Source: Bondarzewia mesenterica (Eukaryota > Basidiomycota > Agaricomycetes > Russulales > Bondarzewiaceae). From it: 30,373 nucleotides of DNA. Position numbers and translations under genes: made by a program. Each line of letters opens with the position of its first letter. The first letter of the stretch is position 1. A model generated the notes under the pieces. It did not search any database. It saw only the letters and a program-made list of their open reading frames with translations, and was not told the origin of the DNA. The stretch covers positions 1 through 30,373 of the forward strand of contig SGPL01000410.1 in the NCBI GenBank assembly GCA_004802705.1, in the 5' to 3' direction. This document shows positions 1 through 10,900 of the stretch, piece after piece.

Positions 1-333
1 GTGCATAGCGGAATCGTAAACCTGACAGACTTCCGATCCAAGCTCACGAACGCAAGGTACGGCGGGAATAGGTGCAGTTTTCCAGCCTGATGAGCCAGTC
101 AGCCCCGAACCTGTAAAAACATGATGCACGAAAGGCAGACGCACGTAGGAGTCTTCTTCGCCATGGACACCCAAGCTCAACACAGCATTGATCTCCATAG
201 ATTCATGGCCCTCATCAAACCCCTGGTCACCTGGGCTCTTGATGTGATCGTGTGGTATCGAGAAAAACAACTGTGTCTGCTGGTCCTTGTCCAGCTCTTT
301 GAAGTTGCGTAGCTGGGTCGATATTGTGGCCAT
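1..333 (-). CDS. Unrecognised protein, 5' part, runs off the left edge
   Basis: The reverse strand is open in one frame from an ATG at 331-333 to base 1, giving 111 codons without a stop. The predicted start reads MATISTQLRNFKELDKDQQT. The composition is that of an ordinary soluble protein: mixed charge, no signal peptide, no membrane segment. The frame also stays open upstream of this ATG to a possible splice acceptor (reverse-strand ATCTTAG ending near 377), so the ATG could be internal and an upstream exon could exist. A GT inside an ACAGGT context near 121 could be a donor, so the part below it may be intron. I do not recognise the family, and the rest of the gene lies outside the window. 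The evidence is reading-frame length and composition only. Confidence 0.45.
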   Translation of the reverse strand, partial: MATISTQLRNFKELDKDQQTQLFFSIPHDHIKSPGDQGFDEGHESMEINAVLSLGVHGEEDSYVRLPFVHHVFTGSGLTGSSGWKTAPIPAVPCVRELGSEVCQVYDSAMH

Positions 334-1062
334 ATCGTCAACTCGTGTGCGCTGCTTCGCGCAGAAATGTAATGTCTAAGATTGGTAGACTTTGACAAGT
401 CAGATGAAGTGCTGGGAGGGTAACAGCCAGGAGTGTGGTATTAGAGCTATGTCAAGTTGTAAGGCCGCTCATTACTGAGGTGGCTGTGACCAACACGCGA
501 CGGGCGGTTTCAGCCTGCAGACGAGAAGGAAACACCCGAAAACATATGCACAACTTCGTCATTAATTTTCACGCACAACCTCTCTGGTCCGAAGAATTCG
601 AAATGCTTCGCCTATCGTATCGACTTGTGTGTATACATCTGTATACATGATACTGAAAAATTGAATGCTTGAAGTTTGAACTGACAGTTGGGATCTCAAC
701 CTACGGTCAGCGACCTTCTGCGTCGTGCGTTCCCAAAATACTCTCGGTCATCAGTCATTACCATCTCCCTGTAGCTCGACCATTCTCGAATACTGAACTT
801 CCAGCCAGAAAACGCGACGATGTCACCACAAAAAGTGAGAAATTGGTATCTTCAGAGTTACAGGCTGCAGTACGGGTACAACCATCATAACGACTCAACA
901 AATTTGTTAGGCAGGCCGCTGCATTCATTCATGCAAAAAACGAAGGACGAAAACCTCTCAAACATGCTCGAGTTCGGCAGTTCTTATACGAAGGCGCGTG
1001 GAACGTGAACATGGCGATCGCGGGTGATCGTACTAGTTGAGTGTATCCGACCAATATTCGAC
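334..1062. other. Intergenic or intronic stretch, nothing recognised
   Basis: About 730 bases without a convincing coding frame on either strand. Short open frames here are 60-75 codons, have low-complexity composition, and overlap on both strands. It may hold the promoter, or an upstream exon, of the minus-strand gene that starts at 333. Confidence 0.4.
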
Positions 1063-1239
1063 CTAACTCTCATCCACGTCTCCCTCTTCATCTTCTTCAT
1101 CGGTCTTACCGACTTCCTCTTCCTTATCGATGACCGCGTGGCCATCGCCACGACCTCTGTCATCGCCTGCAGCGGCATTTTGTACATAGCGTGCATAGTT
1201 TCGCCCGAGGCAAATGCCCAATCGCCTCACCAAATACCA
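1063..1239 (-). CDS. Possible terminal exon with acidic tail, unrecognised gene
   Basis: On the reverse strand a 58-codon frame begins just after a possible acceptor (AAATAG at about 1240-1245) and ends at TAG (1063-1065). Its last third is strongly acidic, with the stretch KEEEVGKTDEEDEEGDVDES before the stop, which is typical of a real C-terminal tail. The opposite strand reads as a hydrophobic leucine/isoleucine stretch, as expected for the reverse of GAA/GAT-rich coding sequence. I could not join it to upstream exons with confidence, so the gene it belongs to is unknown. It could also be chance. Confidence 0.2.
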   Translation of the reverse strand, partial: WYLVRRLGICLGRNYARYVQNAAAGDDRGRGDGHAVIDKEEEVGKTDEEDEEGDVDES

Positions 1240-1823
1240 CTATTTGGCATATTCTGGTGGATTGCGCAAAATTGCAAGGTCATCACTGCGGTACGGCGTG
1301 CGGCTCCGAGTGGAAGCCAGTGAGTACCAATCTGACAGGCGGCCTTTTTCAACTTTCTATGAATGAATCTATCGACCGCAAGAATCGTGATGCCAGGGCG
1401 ATCATCTGGGTCTCTGGATGGCAACGATAAGTATCCCCTACTGAAGGAGGAAGGCTAACTGGTGAGCGCCAGATCCTCCTGCGTAGCCTCATGCGTTAAG
1501 TATTGAATGATATGGCGGTGTATTTTCTTTGCTAAAGATCCTTCAAGCTTGCCGTTGCTTCTTGCCATCATTCGCATTCGAATCAGCGACGGAAGCGAAA
1601 CAATCAGGCTCGACGACGTCCTGGATTGCAAGGGTTGGCAGTCGGAGCTAATATACAAATTGGCAATCTCACAACACATCACTTTCAACTTCGAAATCGG
1701 ATAAAGGCAGTACAGAAACGCTATGAAGAAATTGCGGATATCGTCGACAATCATATCACGATGATGCTAGACATTGTGTATGGTCAGCATCTCTATGCTT
1801 GGGTTGAGGAAAAGGAGCCGAAC
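1240..1823. other. Unassigned stretch between the acidic exon and the microexon gene
   Basis: Both strands have overlapping open frames of 65-100 codons (for example reverse 1455-1754 and forward 1626-1919), and none matches a family I know. The forward frame near 1690-1830 and the reverse frames near 1540-1660 both have partly protein-like composition, so an exon of an unrecognised gene may be present. It cannot be placed by eye. Confidence 0.3.
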
Positions 1824-2424
1824 CTATTTCCAGTTGAACACGCCCGTGGCCTGGAAGGTCACCTCACCCGCACCAGCGCCGGCAAAGAGTCCTGCGAGCC
1901 CATCATCGGCTATGAATGAGATGTACAGATGCCCCTGACCAGCGAATACCTGGATCATGTTCGAAGTGGATTTCAATGCATCCCATGACCTGTAGGCAAG
2001 ATTCCCGCCAGTGACGTTGATGGCATTGGTAATATTGAGGATATTGGCCCCCTCATCGCTGGGAAGGGCCCATCCAGTCCCGCTGTGGCCATCAATGGTC
2101 TCGAAGCTCACCCAGCTGGCGGCTTGGCCGGGCACAATTTTGGCATCAGCAAGTACACCATTCCCGTTCCACCACTGATGAGCAGTGTCAAGAACGAGGC
2201 CGCGTTCTTCACACTGCTCCTTTGTGTAGAGTGTGATCTCCCTAGACAGTGACAACAGTACCCATGAGAAAAGGAAACATGTCGAATGATAAATGACTTA
2301 CTCGGTCTGATGGGCAATAACGAGCACAGAAAGACGACAATAGCATGAGCATAGTCTGGCGCAGATAAAATGATGTCCAAGACGCTCTTACCACTTGACC
2401 CTTGTTAACTTGAACTCGAGACAT
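1824..2424 (-). CDS. Unrecognised small protein of 151 aa with a 5-nt microexon
   Basis: Three exons on the reverse strand: 2392-2424, 2302-2306 and 1824-2241. The first encodes 11 residues from ATG to a GTAAGA donor. The second is a five-base exon (ACCGA) between a CATCAG acceptor and a GTAAGT donor. The third encodes 139 codons including the stop. Joining exon 1 straight to exon 3 breaks the frame, and reading through intron 1 also arrives in the wrong phase. The five bases restore it exactly. The protein has no signal peptide or membrane segment. It is rich in Gly, Ala, Asn and aromatic residues, with a C-terminal part of alternating hydrophobic residues suggesting a beta-rich fold. I do not recognise the family; a small lectin-like or defence-type protein is only a guess. 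A retroelement fragment lies about 110 bp upstream on the same strand. Confidence 0.6.
2302..2306 (-). other. Predicted 5-nt microexon
   Basis: ACCGA on the reverse strand, flanked by TTGCCCATCAG on the 5' side and GTAAGTCATT on the 3' side, both good fungal splice signals. The flanking introns are 85 bp (2307-2391) and 60 bp (2242-2301). Exon 1 ends in phase 0 and the large exon needs two bases before its first G; the microexon supplies one codon plus two bases. Confidence 0.5.
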
Positions 2425-2535
2425 CTGTGGTGGTATGAACAAGGTTCTTCTTACAGAGAATGGCTTTAGCGACCGAACTGGCTTCCGCCGCTAGTGAATG
2501 GCTCACCGAGAGAAAAGGAGGATAAGCTGGGTTGG

Positions 2536-3640
2536 CTACTTTGGCGGCTTCAACTGTTTGCTTACATACTTAGCAGCGGGTCCCTGCGCGCAAGAGTGAC
2601 AAGGCACTATAGGACGCATTTTAGTGGGTGTCTTATGAATTTTAGGCACGCCATAAAATACTGGCACTTTAGGCTCTTCAAGCCGGGACTCGGGGATTTT
2701 ACTCCGCAAGAATTTTTCTAGCTGCTCGTTGTTGAGGAACTTCTCCGTGAAGTCAGCTGCCTCTTCAACTTTGATACGTGTGCGTTCAAGTATAAGCTGG
2801 CGTTCAGCTGCACTAATCTTAGTGTAGTTGTTTGCGTCGCTCAGCAATAACTTGCTATTCTCTATAAACCATTTCCGGGTGACTACAGCCGCGCCCAGAT
2901 TTTTATCTGTAGGAGTGACGATATAATCGTTCTTCAACAGGTACTCCTTGACCTCGGTCAGCCACACCAAGCCGGTGTCTTTAGATGAGGCCTTTATCGC
3001 GGGTACAAATTTTTCGACATAGTTGTCGATGTACTTCTTCCCTTGCGAAAGACCGAGTTCGAAATAGGCATCTTGCAAATCCGCCGTCTTTGCGACGTGT
3101 GGTAATGCGTAGTCAGGATCATAGAGATCTTCACTCTCTTCAATGTGGACGTTGAGGGCTTTCTTTTTAGCAAAGTAATAAGTCCAGCGAATGCGGTTTG
3201 AAAAGTCATCAAACGCGTCATATAAGTCCTTGTTCTTTGGTGCGCTATACATCAAGTAACGAACAGAAGCAGAGAGGTGCATGCTAATACTACTGGGTAC
3301 AAAAACGTCCGGGCCGACATGTACATGAGAACGGAAACGGGCTGCCTCCCTATACGACAAGGGAGCCGAATCTATTACAAGTCGAATGGCCCGTGGGACG
3401 GGTACAATCAGTAGTTGGTCGGGGTAAGTGGATGGATCGCTAAAGACCCACCTGAGAGAGGCTAGTTCTGCCTCTGCTTCCCCTTGCCGTTGCCTTTCGG
3501 CTTCGGCGGCGACTTCTTCTTCTTCGAAGGGCCGGCGTTCTTGCCGGGCTTTTGCTTCTTCGAAGCGGACGACTTCTTCTTCTTGATCTTCCTCCCACCT
3601 CAACCTCAACCCTGCGCCCCATTTGCTCCATTCACCATAA
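2536..3640 (-). mobile_element. Penelope-like retroelement fragment (N-terminal part of reverse transcriptase ORF), truncated
   Basis: The reverse strand encodes a protein segment with features I associate with Penelope-like element ORFs of basidiomycetes. It has a Glu/Arg-rich coiled-coil-like start (about 3440-3600), then the motifs DYIVTPTDKNLGAAVV and FYGVPKIHKTPTKMRPIVPC, the latter being the first conserved block of the reverse transcriptase. The frame stops right after VSKQLKPPK at 2536. The catalytic palm with its Y-x-D-D motif, the thumb and any GIY-YIG endonuclease are absent, and nothing in the following bases continues the element. So it is a dead fragment missing its 3' part. The open frame formally extends upstream to 3933, but that part is a translated poly-T/CT-rich tract with an N at 3682 and is probably not coding. 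Coprina-type elements of this class are known in fungi; assignment to that group is inferred. Confidence 0.75.
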
Positions 3641-4318
3641 ATAACAAAAGATGACCCACATGAACAGCAGCAAAAAAAGGGNAAAAAAAAGAGAAGGGAG
3701 GAAGAGTAAAAAGACGACAAAGGAAAAAAAGGGTGCGCGTAGATGACGGAGCTCATATAGGGAGGACGGCGGAATTCGAGACGCGGCATATATGACGGCG
3801 ATGACGACGGCAACGACGAGAGATGATGACGGATGAGCATAGCAAGAACAGCGATGATTAGGAATGAAGTGAAGAAGAAACATGGCGCGCAGACAGAAAC
3901 GTGAAAAAGAAAAACCGTTCCATACGCCGACACGGGGGAATACTAATCCACATATGCGAACAAGAGCAGGCGGAATACTAGGTCCGACGTATCAGGGGAA
4001 CAAAAACAAAATTAGAAAATAGCAACAGAAGGAGAAGATCTGGAAAGATTTGGAGAGTCAGGATTGGTAAATCAGCACCTATGCTAGTAACTCGTACACA
4101 CGCGCTCGTGTAAATAATAAGAGTGGAAGCCGGAATATAGACAGACAGACAGACATGCTTTATGTAAAAAGGTAGCAAAACCATGACGAACAATGGCATA
4201 CAACAAAACAAGAACGGAGAGGAGGGATGAGGAGGCCAGCGAGCAGTTCAATCGAGCTGCTGCATTGACGTCCATTAAAGAGCAAACAGAGGGGAGCAGA
4301 GAGGCGATGTGGCACCGA
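3641..4318. other. Non-coding spacer between retroelement fragment and PSP1
   Basis: Holds A-rich runs with an unresolved base at 3682, a short GACA microsatellite at 4140-4154, and the presumed 3' UTR of the PSP1 gene. No gene seen. The left part may be the 5' untranslated region of the retroelement. Confidence 0.5.
4140..4154. repeat. GACA tetranucleotide microsatellite
   Basis: Three full GACA units plus GAC. Short and probably of no functional importance. Confidence 0.8.
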
Positions 4319-6648
4319 TCACTGATCGTAGGCAGGGCCCTGCAGCGAGGCCATCCAAATCCTCGTCTTGTACAATCTGCGATACCATGACGCACACGAA
4401 GGAAAATTTGTCAGCACCACACAATAGACCGAGCGACATAGCGACGCACCGGAAGAGCTCTCGCACAAGCTCACGGAAGTCGATCCTCTTCTCGGCGACA
4501 AAATAGAAAGTCAGTTTGCGACGATCCCTGCAGACAGGCACAGACATCACTGTAAGCCCACTGGAAAATAACAACAAAATGAAAGCTGAGACACGCACCA
4601 CTGGTATTCGGCATCGATCACCTCCATCGGCAGCTTCTTCTGTCGAACTTTCGTCTGGCACAACTGGAGCGCCTTTACCTCGTCCTGAATCTTCGCAATC
4701 AACGTCCTAAAAGACCACAGAAGCGATCAATCATCAAGTCCAAAACTCGAAGTCTATAAAAAACGCACTGTGTATCCTGCGGCTGCGCTTTCCCATAGAT
4801 CATCTTCGGATTAATCTCCTTCTTCGACCCCGCACCACCAGGCGTCACATTCCCCGCGCCTCCAGGACTCAATGGCGCCCCGCCATCCGCGTAGCCCGCG
4901 CGCGCAAGCTGCTGCTTCTGAAACGCCTCCACTTCGGCAAGCGTGATGGTATCATTGACGACCTTACCCAAATCCCTCCCACGGTCCGCCTCGACGATCA
5001 CAAGGTCACCCACACGCAAATCGAGCGCCAGGTCCATCGAGTAGAACAGGTCTGTGCGCCCCGCCTTGAACTCTACTATGTATAACGGGCACGATGCTGG
5101 CACCGCGTGCAGCGGCACGCCCTTGCCCAACTCGTTGATCGATTGCGGCGCGTTGGCGTCCGAGGGACGTCGCTGAAGTGGCGCTGAGAAGAGGCTCTGC
5201 TGTTGCTGGAATCCCCGCGTGCCCCCAGGAGATATGGGAGACGTGAGCGCCGCGGCTGCAGACCCACGCCCATACGACGAGATGAGGCCTTCGTTGAGAG
5301 CCTGCGTCGACAGATATTGAATGCCTTGTCCAGGGATAAAGCGAGCTGTCAGATTTGACGCCTGATTCTGTTGACCGCCGCGATATTCGTGTTGCTGGAA
5401 GTCGAGAGACGGGCTGCTGTGATCGCTTGGTGAGCCCCTCGCTGTCCGTGATGAGTAGCTGCCACTGGGAATGGACAAGTTCAGAGGCTGGTAGGGAGAG
5501 ACGCGATCAGCTGACGGCGGGCTGCGGGAAAGAGGCGCGTATATCGGAAGTGAAGATGGTTGACTCGGCGGCAACTTGGAAGATACTGGGCCAGGGCCTT
5601 CTTTGGCATTGATGTTGAGTAAGCCCAGATCGTCGGCCAAGTCTTCGTCTGAAAGCAAAAGTCCGCCCCGGCCATAAGATGACTGGGGGAATGGACGAGA
5701 GGTCTCCTCAGGGCTCTCGACGCCTGGCGCATTGAAACCAACTATGCCACGACGGGGCTGTACCACACTGACACTGTGCCGCCGACTTGTCGTTCCGCTT
5801 CCCCCTCCTCCATTCTCGTCGCGCGGTGGGTTCATCCCTGCCCACAACTCGCGGAACGCAGACCCATCATCCAACAGGATCTGACCGACATCTCTCACGA
5901 ATGGGCTCATATTGGAGATGTCTATCTGTTGGCTGTTGGAAAAGCCGTTGCCGGCAATGACGCCGGACGGCGAAGAAGAGTAGTTATTGGAAGGCGATCT
6001 ACCCAATGTGCCAAATGAACCATACCGGCTATTGCCAGGTGGTTTAACATCCATGTATCGTGCGCTGGGAATGTTGAGAGGATTCGAAGAGAGGCCAGAC
6101 TCGGTCCAGCTTCCCAAGCCAGAAGAGTATGGGCTTCCGATGGGTCCGGGCCGCGTCGTGGCGAGGGATTGCGACCTGCTACGCGTGAGATCGGCGGCGT
6201 AGGAACGTCCTCGAGCAGGTAGGGTAGGGGGCATATAACGCTCGTCATACGTGTCGGACGTGGCTTCTGACTCGTCGTCTTCAAAGGTCGATGCAAAAGT
6301 CCGAGACTCACGGAGGGCAGACAAACTACCCTGGAGAGAGGTTGCAGAAAAGGAGGAGCTGCGAGTGGGAACGGACTGAGGTAAGCCTTGGAAGGATCCT
6401 GGGTTTAAGCTGGAGGGGAAGCGCTGCTGTTGTGCGGACCACGGAGAGCCAGAAGTCCTGCCGAGGCCGGGAGAACTGGCTTGGGGAGATGAGACAAAGT
6501 TCTGCGCAGAGGATCGTGGAGGCTGGCTGGCAGCTCTCTCGCGAAGGGAGGCGGGGCCGGATTCGTAGCTCTGGACAGAGACGAATCGATTCGTGCGATC
6601 GGCGTCATCTTGCTGTTGTCGCTGGTAGGCATTAGACTGAGACATCAT
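4319..6648 (-). CDS. PSP1: PSP1 C-terminal domain protein
   Basis: Four exons: 4769-6648, 4599-4706, 4450-4527 and 4319-4376, with introns of 62, 71 and 73 bp, giving about 707 residues. The first 500 or so residues are low-complexity Ser/Pro/Gln/Gly-rich sequence and probably disordered. The conserved PSP1 region follows at about 515-707. It includes YIVEFKAGRTDLFY, the stretch GDLVIVEADRGRDLGKVV, and after splicing LTFYFVAEKRIDFRELVREL with LYKTRIWM near the end. Yeast PSP1 was found as a high-copy suppressor of DNA polymerase alpha mutations; its biochemical role is unclear, and bacterial relatives (YaaT) act in signalling complexes. The frame stays open upstream to another ATG at 6865-6867, which would add 73 residues, but that stretch looks like a translated CT-rich leader, so I chose the MMSQSN start. 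The N-terminal boundary is uncertain; the identification is firm. Confidence 0.88.
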
Positions 6649-7969
6649 GGCGGGGTGTGCGCCAAGATTGCGAAGTTGTTGAAGGTTTTGTACGGTTGCC
6701 AGGTTTGCGCACGAGAGGGAGTGGGATGCGGGTAGAGTTGGGGAGAAGACCAACGGAACTTTCTCGGTAGAGACGTCGAAGGAATGGGTGCGTGAGTGCA
6801 ATCTGAAGGTAGAGCGATGAGTGGGGAGAGCCGATGGGGGGAGAAGAGAAAGGAAAAGAGCGCACATATAGTAAGAGCTGTTTCACTTGTAAAGCTTGCA
6901 GATCGTAAAGTCGTGGGCAAAAAGCGGTCGTGGAGCTGGGGAATTTCTCTGACTGTAACCTTGGTCTAAGCTGCAGAAAACAATAGCAAGAGAACTATTA
7001 CAGAATGATTTGAGATGTCTAGAAAGCAAGCAGCTTTGAGGGATACAGGCGGTCTATGAGGAGAAAAGGAGAGAGAGCGAGTGTGAGCGGGGCACAACCA
7101 GTCCACGGGAGCTCTGGCGCCTCCGTCCTCGCCACCTGATCCCCCCCTGAGCGCCCGCCCCTCGGCTCCGGCTTCTTTCCCTTTCTCGGTCTCTCCGCTC
7201 GGAGTCCTCTTCACAGTATCATACCCCTCCGTCGGCTTTTGTCCTCTCTCCCCCGCAACTGTTTATTCTGACGAAAAAAAAAATAGAACTCTCATTTGCT
7301 CTTCACGTCGACGCACTGACCCTGCTCATTTTAATTGTGCGCCACAGCTGTCGGTCCCGGATCTTGTCATCCTCTCAGCGCGGGCGGAACCTGACACACA
7401 TAGCCTCGCGTCGAAGCGATATATCATTTCAAAGCAAAACAGTCACTAGATCCTATTCCCATGGCCAAGTTCACGACATCGTCTACATCTGACATCATAA
7501 TTTTTAGGTTACGATCCGATAACGCGAATAATTCTGGGCAAAGTCCACCCAGTACTTCACATAACTTACTGCATAAAAGAACCTATAGCCCATACCAGCA
7601 GAGCCACTGTTTCTGTAAGTACCACCACCCACGACGGTTCCCAAGCCCATTTCCTCCGGCATCTCTCAAAGCGTATAAGTACCCAGAACCCAATGCTCCA
7701 AGACCGCCGCACTGGCACCCTCTGATGAACCGCATGATGCCAACCGGCGTCACGAGACGCACCGTCGCTTCAGCCCCAGAATCTCAACGGTGGGAGTGTC
7801 GGGACTGCCGAAGCGACTGACCGTCCCACTCGAGCTTCGAACCCCTTCACCCATTCAAAGCTCTCGGTCCGACCTCGCGCGCAAAGTACGTCTTCAACCN
7901 TTCAGTCAAGCTTCGCGCCTCTTCGACACACACCGACGGACGCCTGACCATCACGCAACGCATCTATTC
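6649..7969. other. Intergenic region between PSP1 and RGP1
   Basis: About 1.3 kb. It should hold the PSP1 promoter and 5' UTR (CT-rich on the coding strand) and the RGP1 3' UTR, with an unresolved base at 7900. A 52-codon Gly/Tyr-rich reverse-strand frame (7504-7662, starting MPEEMGLGTVV) contains a possible splice donor and is a weak candidate for a small gene. A 119-codon forward frame at 7461-7820 looks like chance. No other gene seen. Confidence 0.4.
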
Positions 7970-10900
7970 CTACACATCAAACACAACGTCCATCGCCCGA
8001 AACGCCGTGTTGCCCGGCCAGACCTTGACCGGCACCTCGCACTCGACCGTCTCGACGACCACCTCTCGCCACCCCTCTTCGCCCGCTCCCAAATCCACCT
8101 CCCCCTCGCCCAAACTCGCATCGTCCTCCCCGTCCGTGTCCTCGTCCCCGTCGTGGAACGCGCCCTCAGACGGCGTGAGGAACGTCGACGCGAAAAAATG
8201 CCGCCCAAGAATGCGACGCGGCCGTGGTGGGCGATCCGGGCGTGGACGCAGGCGGGAGCGCGGCTTTCGGCGGCTCAGGGTGCTCCAGCGGCGCGATACC
8301 CGCCGTCGGTACCCACGAGCTGCCCCACTCTCCGCGCGGGCCATCCCGTACGAGCTGCTTGACCCGCGCGCCCTCCAAGCCCTGTCGCGCGTCGGGGGAC
8401 GCCACGGCCACGAGTAGACACAACCGCACTTTCCACTCGACGCCGCCCGTGGGAAGCTCGCCCAGGGATATTTGGAACGCGGGGGATGCGTCCGAAGGAA
8501 TGTCCAGGCAAAATGTTGTCCGCAGCGAGTTTGACACGTACGAAGAATGGTACTCTGCGTGCACGCGCCGCAAATGCCGCGCATCGGATGACGTCGACAG
8601 CCCAGCTGGAAGAGTCTCGTGCGTCTCCAGCATTGCCGAAAGCTGGTACAAAAGTTCGAGGTGCACTCATCAGCGAAGATGAACTGGATAAGAAAGAAAC
8701 GACATACTTTGAGCACCCTGGCGCGTCCGGCCTTGTCATTCAGCTCGACAACGCCCAACACCGTCTCGCCAAGCCTGTAGGCCGCTTTTGTGAACGTCAA
8801 TACAGCAACTTTTACTCCGTCCTTGTTCACGTCGTATGAGACCTTCTTGAAAACGCGCGTCAAGATCTCAACGGCCTCTCTGCAACCCTTGAGCATCCCC
8901 TCGCCCTCCCGCTCGTTCTCGTCGCCCAGTGTTGGTATTCTTGTGTGAGAATTACCGTTCTGTAGCTGCTCAGTCGACTGTAACAGGCGTAACGCGTACT
9001 GCCGTAGATCATCAAGAGTCCCATTTGTGTGTGCAGGCAAGGCTGCGTGCACAATTTATTAAGGGTAACTGGGAGGTAGAGAACATAATACTTACATGCA
9101 GAGTTCGGAAATAGACCCTTCCCCTTCACACTCAACTGTCGACCGACATTTTCCGTTACCTTCGCCTGTGGCCTGCGGACTAAGGGTGCAGCAAACCTCA
9201 AGATGTCGTAAGGGACCTGTGGTTTGTCAACTGGAATACACATCAATTTGATTCTCACGTGTCGACGAAGAACAAGGTAGCACCGCAGAGAAGCTCACCA
9301 GATACATTGTTGTACACCATTATAGGCACCTTCATGACCCTGCTATTGCTGTTCGCCCCACTGGGCGTAGCAGGCCCCTGTCCAGCAGCAGCACCCGCCC
9401 GACATGTCCCCACCGACAACTGATAGGAAAACCTGACGCTCCGCCCCTTATACGTCGGCGGCAGATGCGCCGGCAATCGTACGCTATACGTATCTTAAGT
9501 AGTGAAAATAAAAGTCAGTCGCCATCAGGATCGAGACCTCCCTCCCTAGAAAATTGCGAGAATGAACACACTCACAGCTACGCGACTCGCCCGGTCCAAG
9601 GCTCAAATCCACAGCCAGCATGGCAGGCGGAACCTCAAAAACGGGGACAGGCGTCTCTGGATCCCACTCCTCCTCCTGCGGCACGCCCAGCCCGAGTCCC
9701 ACACTGCCAACGCCCCCACTCTGCGCACCGGGCGCATACGACGGCGCGCGACCCCTATGACCCGGTTTAAACGCGCTCGCAGAGGGCGGCGCCCCAGGCG
9801 AGGATGAGAATGCCGGGGACAGGAAGGAGAAGAGGCTGGCGGAGAGGGACGCACTGCGGCTATGCCGCCGTGATCGGCCAGGGAACGGCTGTTGGAGGGA
9901 GCTATCACGGCCTTGGAGGGACGATGTGATGTCCATGCTTCCCCCGCCCAAGGGGCCGTGTCGGAGGATGCGCTGGCGGAGCGCTGTGAGTGCTGGAGCG
10001 TGGGTTGCGGAGGGTGGGGGCGCGATGGTCGCTGTGCCGATAAGTTGGACGTAGGCGTATAAGACTAGTTCGGTGTTGGGCGGAGAGAATGTGGTGCGTG
10101 AAGCAGGGGCTGTTGGTGGGGGGTTATTGAGGCGATTGCTGGTGGGGGGGATGGAGAGGTTGGAGGATATGGGAGGAGGGCCGTGGCCTAAACCGTGCTG
10201 AGGAGGGTGGTACAGCCCGTTGCTGGAAGCTGGAGCACGGGGTGGGTAGGAATGAGACTGGGAAGCTAAGTTCTGGTTAGTGGTCGAAGGGGCAAAGGAG
10301 ATGGGTGGGGTCGGGGAGAGGAAATTGGGTGTTGTTGATATGGCGTTAGGCGTTGGTGGGGCACATGAATGGCTCGTTTCTGTGATTGTGTCGAGCGAGA
10401 CGGAGAAGGATGATACGGAGGCACTTTGGGGTATTGGTGGATTTGCGAGTGAATGTGAATCTCCATTGGATGTCGTATGTATTTGTGCGTCCAATACGGA
10501 GGGCTTGCGCGCATGAGGATGATTTGTTGGGAGAGATGGTGAACGAGCGAGAGGAGAAGAAATGCGGGGAGATGTGGGATCTTGCCACAAGCATGATTAG
10601 CACACAAAATGAAGCAACAAGCAACCAGCTCACTGAGCCATCTGTCGTCTGGACGCGTACCAACACCAAGTAATTTTCCCTTTGTCTCCTGAGTCCGCTC
10701 ATCCAAACTCTGGGGAAGAATATCTACAGAGAGCGACTTGCTCATCACACGTCTTACGCCGTCCTTCTCCACCTCCGGAAGGTCGTCTGCTCCCTTTGGC
10801 TCCTTCGCAGTCCCAATAAGTCCTTTCCTTACCAGTACATCCTTGGAGGTGCTTGACCGCGGCGCCGCGGTCGATGCAGACCGCAATAAGCCAGGGGAGG

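Noticed and set aside
3641..3933. Extension of the retroelement reading frame upstream to 3933
   Set aside because: It translates a T- and CT-rich tract containing an unresolved base into Phe/Ser/Leu runs; no family similarity begins until about 3600.
3682..7900. The two N's (3682 and 7900) as signs of assembly gaps hiding genes
   Set aside because: Each is a single unresolved base in non-coding or low-complexity sequence, not a scaffold gap.
8224..8682. Long forward frames opposite the last exon of RGP1
   Set aside because: They are antisense to well-conserved Rgp1 sequence and result from high GC content.
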